Shown one piece after another: positions 17,563 to 25,515 of a DNA stretch of 64,000 bases (the stretch's first letter is position 1; the number at the start of each line of letters is the position of its first letter). The translations under genes were made by a program, and so were the position numbers. Source of the DNA: CALLPQ01 sp964392325 (GTDB lineage: Bacteria; Pseudomonadota; Alphaproteobacteria; Caulobacterales; Parvularculaceae); NCBI GenBank assembly GCA_964392325.1, contig CAYMPJ010000013.1, positions 1 to 64,000 of the forward strand. Reading direction: 5' to 3'. Under the pieces are notes generated by a model. The model made no database searches. It had not been told where the DNA came from and saw only the letters and a list, made by a program, of their open reading frames with translations.

Positions 17563-19827
17563 ATGATCAAACAGTTCAAAAATTTTCTCGGAAGTTCCGT
17601 TCAAAAAAGCACGGAAAATTCATGTAAGGCGGACTTGCACAAGACATCATCTCTTGGTGGTTTGAATATTAAAAGCCTGTCAAAGCGATTTGCCAAAAAT
17701 GAAAGTGGCAATATTGCAATGATGTTTGGCTTGAGTTCTGTGATGTTAGTCGGGTCTACTTTTATGGCTGTCGATTATAGTCGCTTTGTTCAAATCCGCG
17801 GCGATATGATTGAAGCGATGGATGCAGCCGGCCTTGCAATGGCGCAATACTCTGAATTGAACCCTGACATTGGCAATTCTGAATTGATTGATTATGGTAG
17901 CCTGATTTTTCGGGAAAACTTCGATAATATCGATAAAGTTGATAACCTTCAAATTTCATTCAATATCACGCCGGCCGACATTCAGCCAGTTGTTGAAGCA
18001 ACACTTGAGGGGCTCATTTTAAAAGATGATTTTCGCGTAGGTAACTCTGTGTTTGAATTCGATCATTTTGATCTTGGTTCTGCAACAACAATCACTCGCC
18101 AAGGTCGCGGACGGATTGAAATGGCATTGGTTCTTGATGTAACAGGTTCAATGAATAGTAGAGTTGGTAATAGCCCAACTACCAAGCTTCAAGATATGAA
18201 GAACAGTGTCGAAGGGCTTCTCGATACACTCTATGGTGATGCCCAAAGTAGCGATAATGTTCGTGTGGGTATTGTCCCATTTAATGCGCATGTAAATGTG
18301 GGCGATGCGAACAGTAGTTTTAGTACGAACTGGCTGGATACAAACGCCGATAGTTTTTACCATGGTGCCCGGTTTATTCATGCAGACTTCCCCAATCTAT
18401 CCAATCAAGATACTTCTTTCAACGCCAGAAGAGAAAATTCAAATAACAGTAGCGGTGGTACTTTCGGGTATAATAATTCAACGGGTATCCCGCGTATTAT
18501 GGATGTTGACCGGAAAGTTAATCATTTTCATTTGTTTAATTCCAATTCTGATTTTACCTGGGCTGGATGTGTTGAAGCACGGCCATATCCGCTTGATGAA
18601 CTCGATGTGGCTCCGGGCCTCACAACTTCTTCGGGTGTTTTATTGAATGAGATTTCTGGACCTCCAGCAGGTGTTACCCCGGACGGTAGCGTTTCTGGAC
18701 GTGTTGATAATGCTTTTAATCAAGCGCCGCAATTGAGTGTCAGTGCAGATATTGTTGGCGGCTCTAATAATACCCGCTGGGTTCCACAATTTATACCAGA
18801 TGGGCCGGATTGTTCGTCTAATTCTGGCTGCCACCAGATTGGCGGTAGTGACAATCGTGGACGCTCAACGCAGAATGTTTACGGATATTCACACGGTACC
18901 TATTACGAAGAAGCCTTCTATGATCGCCCAAGCACTAATGGCCACGACAATAGCGATTATAGCGATGGGTCATACATAATAGATCGCTCATTCATTCAAG
19001 ATTCCGGTTCGGGTAATGATGCCAGAAATTTTCGTGTCTATAACGATTTTATCTTGGGATTTCGTCATGCACTTGGAAACGGGGGCAATGAGTCAACCTA
19101 CTGGCGGGATATTGAAGACAGATTTGACGAGCTAGGCGCAGATAATTTCTTTAGAGATGAATATATTGCACGTACCGCTTATGTTGGTTTGTTTAACCCG
19201 GCGACGAATACTTATAGCTATCGATATGATAATTCTGTAAATGAAAATTTGAATAGCTCTTTGCGCAATCCTAATCAAAGTTGCCCGGATCCTATTTTGC
19301 CGCTTACTGAAAACCGCGATGAAATTAGCGAAACTGTTGATAATCTAACTGCGGATGGCTTTACGAATTCTGCTTTTGGGGCAGTGTGGGGCTGGCGTTT
19401 ATTGTCACCTGAGGCACCGTTTACTGAAGGCGTGAGTTATGATGACGGCCAATATCAAAAAGTCGCGGTGATTATGACTGATGGTGAAAATGTCATCGGT
19501 ACTCGCGATACTCATTGGGGTAGTGTTAGCACCTCATACGGGTTTGCTTCGGAAGAGCGTATGGGAAGTGGTATTAACACAGCCAATGAAATGCGCGACG
19601 AGATAGACAATAAAATGTTGCGCATTTGCCAACGCATGAAAGATGAAGGCATCCTTGTCTACACAATCATTTTTGGCCTTGATAGTTCCCGTGCGGAACA
19701 GCTTTACAGAGCTTGTGCGACCGAGCCGAATGCGCCATTTTTCCATGATGCTGCTAACGGTGTTGATCTAGAAGAAGCATTTGGTGATATCGCAGCCGAT
19801 CTCGTTCGATTGCACATTTCACAGTAA
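17563..19827 (+). CDS. TadG-like pilus assembly protein with von Willebrand A domain
   Basis: A 754-residue protein. After a basic leader, residues ~45-75 form a prepilin-like membrane segment (G-N-I-A-M-M-F-G-L-S-S-V-M-L-V-G) typical of TadG. A von Willebrand A domain begins at L-V-L-D-V-T-G-S-M (MIDAS, residue ~191) and resumes with V-I-M-T-D-G-E-N (~637), interrupted by some 400 residues rich in Asn, Ser, Gly and Asp. Members of the Flp/Tad locus take part in tight-adherence pilus assembly or surface adhesion. The TadE-like genes follow directly, but the ATPase, prepilin and secretin genes are not in the window. Confidence 0.85.
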   Translation: MIKQFKNFLGSSVQKSTENSCKADLHKTSSLGGLNIKSLSKRFAKNESGNIAMMFGLSSVMLVGSTFMAVDYSRFVQIRGDMIEAMDAAGLAMAQYSELNPDIGNSELIDYGSLIFRENFDNIDKVDNLQISFNITPADIQPVVEATLEGLILKDDFRVGNSVFEFDHFDLGSATTITRQGRGRIEMALVLDVTGSMNSRVGNSPTTKLQDMKNSVEGLLDTLYGDAQSSDNVRVGIVPFNAHVNVGDANSSFSTNWLDTNADSFYHGARFIHADFPNLSNQDTSFNARRENSNNSSGGTFGYNNSTGIPRIMDVDRKVNHFHLFNSNSDFTWAGCVEARPYPLDELDVAPGLTTSSGVLLNEISGPPAGVTPDGSVSGRVDNAFNQAPQLSVSADIVGGSNNTRWVPQFIPDGPDCSSNSGCHQIGGSDNRGRSTQNVYGYSHGTYYEEAFYDRPSTNGHDNSDYSDGSYIIDRSFIQDSGSGNDARNFRVYNDFILGFRHALGNGGNESTYWRDIEDRFDELGADNFFRDEYIARTAYVGLFNPATNTYSYRYDNSVNENLNSSLRNPNQSCPDPILPLTENRDEISETVDNLTADGFTNSAFGAVWGWRLLSPEAPFTEGVSYDDGQYQKVAVIMTDGENVIGTRDTHWGSVSTSYGFASEERMGSGINTANEMRDEIDNKMLRICQRMKDEGILVYTIIFGLDSSRAEQLYRACATEPNAPFFHDAANGVDLEEAFGDIAADLVRLHISQ

Positions 19828-19870
19828 TTAGGCGTAGAGCAAAAATATAAATCTTATCGGAGATTACCCA

Positions 19871-20488
19871 ATGGGACTATTTGATAAAAAAAGAAGAGGC
19901 ACGAAGTCGGTTCAATCACGTGCATTGAAGAAGCTACGTCGCCGACAAAAGGGCTCCACCGCTATTGAGTTTGCAATTGTATCACCAATTTTCATAGCAT
20001 TGATGCTTTCGATTGTTGAGATAGGCTGGGTTGGTTTCTCACAAACTGTTACCATTGACGCGATCACTGATGTGGGACGTTTGGTCCGGACTGGCCAAAT
20101 ACAAAATATCAGCATTACCGATGATCCTAATGCACAAAGGAATGCGGTTTTTGAAGTGGTCTGCAGATATGCTAAAATCTATGGTAATTGTTCCGAAAAT
20201 GTAACGGTTGAGGTGCAGGCTTTTAATAGTTTTGCAGAATTGGAAGAAGCCAGTAGCGAACCTATTATTTGCCAGAACTCTGCCCAAGACGCAGTTGATA
20301 ATTTAGGATTTAATCCCGGTGGTGACAGTTCAATTGTTCGTGTTCGTGTTTGCATATTATATGAAACACTTAATCCGGCCATTGGCTTGAGCTTGCGTAA
20401 AACAAATGGTCAGCCAAATCGCCTTATTTCTCAGCTTTTATTCCGCAATGAACCATTCGAGAGAAATACTGTCGGTGGAAATGCGTAA
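19871..20488 (+). CDS. TadE-family pseudopilin
   Basis: A 205-residue protein: a basic N-terminus (K-K-L-R-R-R-Q-K-G), then S-T-A-I-E-F-A-I-V-S-P-I-F-I-A-L-M-L, the pseudopilin-type hydrophobic helix with its conserved Glu (residue ~37), then a periplasmic domain with several Cys. TadE and TadF are minor pseudopilins of the Tad secretion/pilus machine. It lies 43 bp after tadG on the same strand, and CGGAGA upstream is the ribosome-binding site. Confidence 0.85.
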   Translation: MGLFDKKRRGTKSVQSRALKKLRRRQKGSTAIEFAIVSPIFIALMLSIVEIGWVGFSQTVTIDAITDVGRLVRTGQIQNISITDDPNAQRNAVFEVVCRYAKIYGNCSENVTVEVQAFNSFAELEEASSEPIICQNSAQDAVDNLGFNPGGDSSIVRVRVCILYETLNPAIGLSLRKTNGQPNRLISQLLFRNEPFERNTVGGNA

Positions 20489-20519
20489 AAAATTAAAGAC
20501 TGTTGGTTTGGAGTATAAA

Positions 20520-21128
20520 ATGTTGAATTCACCCATGAAGATGCTTTTTCAGAAGAACAGCAATTTTGCAAATGATAAAAGCGGCCTGGCTGCAATAGAG
20601 TTTGCGTTAATTTTGCCGATTATGTTGGGCATGTTTTTCATAGCTCTGGAAGCGAACATTCATTTTTCTGTCAATAAGCGCGTTGATCGTGCTGCTGCTA
20701 TGCTTGGGGATCTGGCTAGCCAGGCCATTCAGATTTCACCTCAAGAAATCAATAGCCTGTTTATTGGCGTTACGGAAGTCATCGAGCCAATAGACATTAT
20801 GACCCTTGAGATGAGTTTGGTACATGTGATCCCTGATCCAAATACCGGCGCGCCCGTTGTAAAGTGGTCAAGATCTAGTGACCCGCAAAATGATACGCCA
20901 TATCAACCAGGCGATCCTTTTTTTGGCTTGAATGATAATGCGGTCCTAAGAGAAAATTTTTCAATCATATATGGCGTTGTATCTTATTCGCACGATTCTG
21001 GTTTAGCTGGTCAGGCCTTAAGCGAGGTCTTTCACTATGAGGTAGATGAGGTGCGCACGCCGCGCCGCTCGAATGATATCGATCTATGTACATTAACATC
21101 ACAAGGTCAGTATATTGACTGTATATAG
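20520..21128 (+). CDS. TadE/TadF-family pseudopilin
   Basis: A 202-residue protein. S-G-L-A-A-I-E-F-A-L-I-L-P-I-M-L-G-M-F-F is the pseudopilin helix (residues ~21-40), followed by a periplasmic domain ending with two Cys. I chose the ATG at 20520 because TTGGAG lies six bases upstream and the helix then has the family's normal position; the frame is open back to 20406, which would overlap the previous gene by 83 bp. It completes a tadG-tadE-tadE set. Confidence 0.85.
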   Translation: MLNSPMKMLFQKNSNFANDKSGLAAIEFALILPIMLGMFFIALEANIHFSVNKRVDRAAAMLGDLASQAIQISPQEINSLFIGVTEVIEPIDIMTLEMSLVHVIPDPNTGAPVVKWSRSSDPQNDTPYQPGDPFFGLNDNAVLRENFSIIYGVVSYSHDSGLAGQALSEVFHYEVDEVRTPRRSNDIDLCTLTSQGQYIDCI

Positions 21129-21192
21129 CGTATGAAGACAGCTCGATTATAGTATATTGCCCGTAGTGTTAATCCCTTTAACTATAGGCAAT

Positions 21193-21224
21193 AAAAAACC
21201 CCGCAAATTTGTGCGGGGTTTTTT
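21193..21224. terminator. Bidirectional terminator between tadE and rpsI
   Basis: Six A's, CCCCGCA (21199-21205), loop AATTTG, TGCGGGG (21212-21218) and six T's (21219-21224). The A-tract and T-tract let it work for both convergent genes. Confidence 0.93.
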
Positions 21225-21242
21225 GTGTTTGGAATATAGTGA

Positions 21243-21749
21243 TTAACGTTTTGAGAACTGGAAAGAACGACGGGCTTTTGCTCGGCCATATTTCTTCCGC
21301 TCAACAACCCGGCTATCGCGCGTTAGGAAACCGCCTTTTTTCAGAACCGAGCGAAGGCTAGGCTCGTAATAGGTGAGGGCCTTTGAGATGCCGTGGCGAA
21401 CTGCGCCGGCTTGTCCGGAGGGACCCGAGCCGGTGACGGTGCATACAACATCGAATTGGTCATTGCGGTCAGCGGCAACGAGTGGCTGTTTGATAATCAT
21501 CTGCAAAACCGGGCGACCAAAATAGTCCGCATGGTCTTTTTTGTTGACGGTGATTTTACCAGAACCGGGTTTTATCCAGACGCGGGCAATCGCGGTTTTA
21601 CGTTTGCCGGTTGCGTATGAGCGACCCAGATCATCAATTTTGGGCTCAGCGAGAACGATTTCTTCGACTTGTGCGGTTTCGCCGGTTTCTGCGCCAGCTA
21701 CTGCTTCATTAACAACGGATTTGAGGTCTTCTAAGGAACTACTGCTCAT
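21243..21749 (-). CDS. rpsI: 30S ribosomal protein S9
   Basis: A 168-residue protein with the S9 core from about residue 45 (Y-A-T-G-K-R-K-T-A-I-A-R-V-W-I-K-P-G) to the invariant C-terminal K-R. The C-terminal tail reaches the ribosomal P site. The acidic, Ala/Glu-rich N-terminal extension of ~40 residues is common in alphaproteobacterial S9. It lies 3 bp after rplM in one operon. Confidence 0.97.
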   Translation of the reverse strand: MSSSSLEDLKSVVNEAVAGAETGETAQVEEIVLAEPKIDDLGRSYATGKRKTAIARVWIKPGSGKITVNKKDHADYFGRPVLQMIIKQPLVAADRNDQFDVVCTVTGSGPSGQAGAVRHGISKALTYYEPSLRSVLKKGGFLTRDSRVVERKKYGRAKARRSFQFSKR

Positions 21750-21752
21750 ATC

Positions 21753-22220
21753 TTAGGCTTCCCTTTTGTTTTTCGGATTCATCGCGCCAACGTCCAAACT
21801 CACAGGAGACTGAGCCTCATGAGGGTGCTCGGTACCGGCATAGACGCGAAGATTGGTCATCTGTTTACGGGCGAGGGGGCTTTCTTTGGGCATCATACGC
21901 TCAACTGCTTTGGTGATGACGCGCTCGGGGAAACGGCCACCGAGAATTTTCTCCATGGTGCGCTCTTTGATGCCGCCGGGATAACCGGTGTGCCAGTAGA
22001 ATTTTTTGTCCGTCATTTTCTTGCCGGTAAAGACAACTTTGTCGGCGTTCACAACAATAACATTATCGCCGCAATCGATATGGGGGGTAAAGGATGGCTT
22101 GTGCTTACCGCGCAGGCGGGTCGCGATCACAGAGGCCAAGCGCCCAACAACCAGACCTTCCGCGTCAATAATCAGCCATTTCTTGTCAACCTCGGTGGTT
22201 TTGGCAGAATAGGTTTTCAT
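21753..22220 (-). CDS. rplM: 50S ribosomal protein L13
   Basis: A 155-residue protein that matches L13 throughout: K-W-L-I-I-D-A-E-G-L-V-V-G-R-L-A-S near the start, then G-D-N-V-I-V-V-N-A-D-K and M-L-P-K-x-type R-M-M-P-K-E-S-P-L-A. L13 is an early-assembling large-subunit protein. An AGGAAG ribosome-binding site precedes the ATG. First gene of the rplM-rpsI operon. Confidence 0.97.
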   Translation of the reverse strand: MKTYSAKTTEVDKKWLIIDAEGLVVGRLASVIATRLRGKHKPSFTPHIDCGDNVIVVNADKVVFTGKKMTDKKFYWHTGYPGGIKERTMEKILGGRFPERVITKAVERMMPKESPLARKQMTNLRVYAGTEHPHEAQSPVSLDVGAMNPKNKREA

Positions 22221-22801
22221 GACATCTTCCTGAAAAAAAAGCTTTTAAAATCGATAGAAGATGACCGGCAAAATCCATCTTTCGCACCGGTCAAATTCAA
22301 GAACGCAGCCATTACAGGTAATGTCACTTTGGGTCAACAGCTTTTCGTTTAATTGAGTAAAAACAATCCATTATAAATGCGGTATTATAATACCGCCAAA
22401 ATAGTGGTGATTGTATAGTTTACAAACCCAGCATTTTATAAGGGATTATCCATCTGTCTCCCAGCCTCTTTTCTCCCATTTTCTCTGCAGGCAAAGCCAT
22501 GATTTTCTAAAGGGCTGGGCTATGGCTGGGTTCGCGGACAGGATATGGGCTTTGCGCCCCTTAAAATGCAAAGGCAAAATAAAAGCTGATCTTGGCCAAA
22601 TCTAGCGTAAACCGGCGAAATGCCACCACAATTATGAAATAGTTTCACTAGGCACCGGCAAAGACTTGCGAATGATCAAAAGCGGGTCTATCGACTGATC
22701 AATCACCCCTTTTATTGCGGCGGCAACTTCATGAGTGCGAGTTATGTCCTTGAACCCACCGATAATCGAGCCTTTAATTTAGAAACGAAAAAGTAGACGT
22801 T
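22221..22801. other. 581-bp divergent intergenic region (rplM / dapA)
   Basis: It must hold the rplM-rpsI promoter on one side and the dapA promoter on the other. No tRNA or convincing gene was found. A 21-codon frame with an ATG (MSASYVLEP...) ends just before dapA and could be a leader peptide, without further support. A 48-codon minus-strand stop-free stretch (22640-22790) has no usual start codon. Confidence 0.4.
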
Positions 22802-23680
22802 ATGAAACTGCACGGATCCATTACTGCACTGGTCACGCCTTTTAAAAATCGCGAGCTTGATGAAGATGCATTCGTAAAACTGGTCAATCATCAAATTGAT
22901 TCCGGTACCCATGGGGTTGTGCCTGTGGGGACAACGGGCGAGTCGGCAACGCTCAGTCATGATGAGCACCGACGCGTCGTTATTTTGTGCCGTGAGGTTG
23001 TAGGCGGCAGGGTGCCAATCATTGCCGGCGCCGGATCCAATTCAACCCGCGAGGCGATTGGTCTTGGGCAATTTGCACAGGAAAATGGCGCGGATGCGCT
23101 TTTGTCCGTAACCGGTTATTATAATAAACCCAGCCAAGCCGGATTGATTGCCCATTTTACGGCGCTGCACGATAATACAGATCTGCCAATTATTCTTTAT
23201 AATGTTCCCGGTCGCACGATTGCGAATTTGTCGGTTGAAACAATTGCTACCCTTTCGCAGCTGCCGCGCATTATCGGTATTAAAGATGCGACTGCCGATC
23301 TTGGGCGCGTTGCCTTGCAACGCCTTGCAAGTGGCGCAGACTTTATCCAGCTCTCTGGCGAGGATATGACAGCCATTGGCTTTAATGCGATGGGCGGGTC
23401 TGGATGTATTTCGGTATGCTCTAATGTTGCGCCGGCTCATTGCGCAAAAATGCAGGAGGCAACACTGCGCGGTGATTTTGAAACAGCTGTTGGTTATCAA
23501 GATCAACTCGCGCCCCTTCATGATGCCTTGTTTATGGATACCAGCCCTGGCCCGGTAAAATATGCATTGTCATTGCTTGGTATGTGCGAGCCGGATTTAC
23601 GTTTGCCGCTCGTCGCGCCAAGTGAGGCATCACAAGCAGCAATTCGCAACGCCCTTAAGCGATTAGAAATGATTGACTAA
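22802..23680 (+). CDS. dapA: 4-hydroxy-tetrahydrodipicolinate synthase
   Basis: A 292-residue TIM-barrel lyase that condenses pyruvate with aspartate semialdehyde, the first committed step to diaminopimelate and lysine. Visible are G-T-T-G-E-S (residues 43-48), the proton-relay Tyr133 in Y-N-V-P-G-R, and the Schiff-base Lys161 in G-I-K-D-A-T. Its TAA overlaps the smpB ATG (TAATG), so the genes are coupled. Together with lysC at 53.3 kb it supplies the lysine pathway. Confidence 0.97.
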   Translation: MKLHGSITALVTPFKNRELDEDAFVKLVNHQIDSGTHGVVPVGTTGESATLSHDEHRRVVILCREVVGGRVPIIAGAGSNSTREAIGLGQFAQENGADALLSVTGYYNKPSQAGLIAHFTALHDNTDLPIILYNVPGRTIANLSVETIATLSQLPRIIGIKDATADLGRVALQRLASGADFIQLSGEDMTAIGFNAMGGSGCISVCSNVAPAHCAKMQEATLRGDFETAVGYQDQLAPLHDALFMDTSPGPVKYALSLLGMCEPDLRLPLVAPSEASQAAIRNALKRLEMID

Positions 23681-24171
23681 TGGCCGCTCAAAAAAATGCC
23701 AAAAAGAGTGACGGCGTTGGACGCAAAGTGATTGCGGAAAATCGCAAGGCCAGACACGATTATTATATCGAGGACTCAATTGAAGCTGGCGTTATTCTGA
23801 CGGGTACGGAAGTAAAATCCTTGCGGGCTGGAAAGGCCAATATTGCCGAAAGTTATGCCTCGCCGGAAGATGACGGCATATGGCTTATCAATGCCAACAT
23901 CCCGGAATATGCGCATGGTAACCGGCTCAACCACGAGCCGAAACGCTCGCGCAAATTGCTATTGCATAAGCGCGAGATCAGGCAAATGGCTCAGGCCGTT
24001 GAGCGAAAGGGCTTTACCCTCATTCCCTTGCGATTGTTTTTTAATGATCGCGGCATGGTTAAGCTTGATGTGGGGATCGGACAGGGTAAAAAGAATCATG
24101 ACAAACGTGATACCGAAAAAAGCCGGGACTGGAATCGTCATAAGCAGCGATTATTAAGGGATAAAGGCTGA
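23680..24171 (+). CDS. smpB: SsrA-binding protein SmpB
   Basis: A 163-residue tmRNA-binding protein. It brings tmRNA to stalled ribosomes for trans-translation. Conserved parts: A-R-H-D-Y-Y-I-E-D-S-I-E-A-G, L-T-G-T-E-V-K-S-L-R-A-G-K, and a basic C-terminal tail (D-K-R-D-T-E-K-S-R-D-W-N-R) that enters the ribosome. The start overlaps the dapA stop, and its own TGA overlaps the next ATG. No tmRNA gene was seen in the window. Confidence 0.96.
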   Translation: MAAQKNAKKSDGVGRKVIAENRKARHDYYIEDSIEAGVILTGTEVKSLRAGKANIAESYASPEDDGIWLINANIPEYAHGNRLNHEPKRSRKLLLHKREIRQMAQAVERKGFTLIPLRLFFNDRGMVKLDVGIGQGKKNHDKRDTEKSRDWNRHKQRLLRDKG

Positions 24172-24644
24172 TGAATGATAAATGGGAAGAACGCCCCAGA
24201 ACTAAGGTGCATCCGCCTTTAATGCTGTTCTTGGCGGTCATTGCCGGGTTTTGTATGCGCGCTGCTTATGGTGGATTTTTACCGGTACCGCGCATTGCGG
24301 GAGAGTTTTTGGGGACTATTTTTGTTGTTTCCGCGACGGTGATTTTTCAGATGGGCGTACGCACTTTCGCTGAAAACGCTGAAGAATTGCGCCCCGCCAC
24401 CCCGTCGCGACAATTATTTACCGATGGTATTTATGCCTATTCGCGCAATCCCCTTTATGTCGCAATGATATTATTGGGAAGCGGGCTCGGATTTGCCACC
24501 CTCAATTTATGGACCGTATTGGCGACATTTCTGGCTGGTGTTTTGATCCATTTTCTTGTGATTTTGCCGGAAGAAGCCTATCTGGATGAACGCTTTGGTC
24601 AGGAATATGAGGCCTATAAGAAGAGCGTTCGGCGTTGGGTGTGA
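24171..24644 (+). CDS. Isoprenylcysteine carboxyl methyltransferase-family membrane protein
   Basis: A 157-residue protein with about four membrane helices and the ICMT/phospholipid-methyltransferase signature: Y-A-Y-S-R-N-P-L-Y-V-A-M followed by E-E-A-Y-L-D-E-R-F-G-Q-E-Y-E-A-Y-K at the C-terminus. Family members use SAM to methylate lipids or isoprenoid-linked substrates; the bacterial substrate is not known. Its ATG overlaps the smpB stop (TGATG), so it belongs to the dapA-smpB operon, a common alphaproteobacterial arrangement. Confidence 0.85.
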   Translation: MNDKWEERPRTKVHPPLMLFLAVIAGFCMRAAYGGFLPVPRIAGEFLGTIFVVSATVIFQMGVRTFAENAEELRPATPSRQLFTDGIYAYSRNPLYVAMILLGSGLGFATLNLWTVLATFLAGVLIHFLVILPEEAYLDERFGQEYEAYKKSVRRWV

Positions 24645-24836
24645 GCCTCGGGCTGTTTTCTTGCATTTTCAATGAAAATTTACCGAGATTTATAGGGTTT
24701 TCGCTAAAACCATCTTGTTTTCGAGGCGCTCTGGGGATATGTCCAAGGGCTAGATTGATGCCGAGACAATAAATGCTGGGCGACCTTGCTAGAATAACCA
24801 AGTAGCCAGTAATAAGGCATCCAAAAGGAGATATAC

Positions 24837-25202
24837 ATGGCGCGCGTTACCGTTGAAGATTGTGTAGACAAAATCCAGAACCGTTTTGAATTGGTTTTGC
24901 TGGCGGCCCACCGTGGACGAAATCTCTCTTCAGGCGCTGAATTGCTGGTCGAGCGGGATAATGACAAAAACCCTGTTGTGGCTCTGCGCGAAATTGCCAA
25001 TGGCTCCTTGTCTCCGGGCTTGCTCGAAGAAGATCTGATTGCCTCTTTGCAAAAACACAACAACACTGATGAGGTTGACGAGTTCGAGAGTGAAGCTGAA
25101 AATGCTGATCAACCCGAATTTGACACACTCAATGAAGATGATTTCCTTAAATCCCTTCAGGCCTCTGGTATGACGAGCCAACAGACTTTGCCTAAAAGCT
25201 AG
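24837..25202 (+). CDS. rpoZ: RNA polymerase omega subunit
   Basis: A 121-residue protein. The conserved N-terminus M-A-R-V-T-V-E-D-C-V-D-K and R-F-E-L-V-L-L-A-A-H-R match omega, which helps fold and assemble the beta' subunit. The C-terminal 50 residues are acidic. An AAAGGAG ribosome-binding site precedes the ATG. It stands upstream of the (p)ppGpp synthetase gene, as in many Proteobacteria; omega forms part of the ppGpp-binding site there. Confidence 0.95.
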   Translation: MARVTVEDCVDKIQNRFELVLLAAHRGRNLSSGAELLVERDNDKNPVVALREIANGSLSPGLLEEDLIASLQKHNNTDEVDEFESEAENADQPEFDTLNEDDFLKSLQASGMTSQQTLPKS

Positions 25203-25515
25203 TCATTTATCAGCAAGGTTACTCCCCGGGACCATTGAGCTGATTACACGCAATGGCGTGTCCGGATATTCTCTCCGGTTCCAAGCATTGGGTCAGATCA
25301 TGCGATCAAGCTAAAAGAGCCATGCGAAAAGGATCAGGCCATATAGGCGAGGTGATTGGGTCAGCTAACAGCCCGGGCTCTCATTGGAATCCCCAGTAAA
25401 ACGGGGTAATAATAGGGGATCGATTTTCCATTTTTGGAGAGTGCCCATTGGTAATGACGTTAAAATTTTCCCGCTTATCGATGAAACGCATTATTAAAAT
25501 GCGCGGGGCGAGACC
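25203..25515. promoter_or_regulatory. rpoZ-rsh intergenic region with hairpins
   Basis: ACACGC/GCGTGT (25246-25261) forms a compact stem-loop. Near 25391-25421, ATCCCC can pair either with a close CGGGG or with the later GGGGAT, giving two alternative stems upstream of rsh. No T-run and no known riboswitch or SRP RNA core was found. Confidence 0.35.

Noticed and set aside
22640..22790. 48-codon minus-strand stop-free stretch upstream of dapA that reads like protein
   Set aside because: It has no ATG, GTG or TTG at a sensible place, and a stop lies directly before it. Possibly a gene remnant but not supportable.
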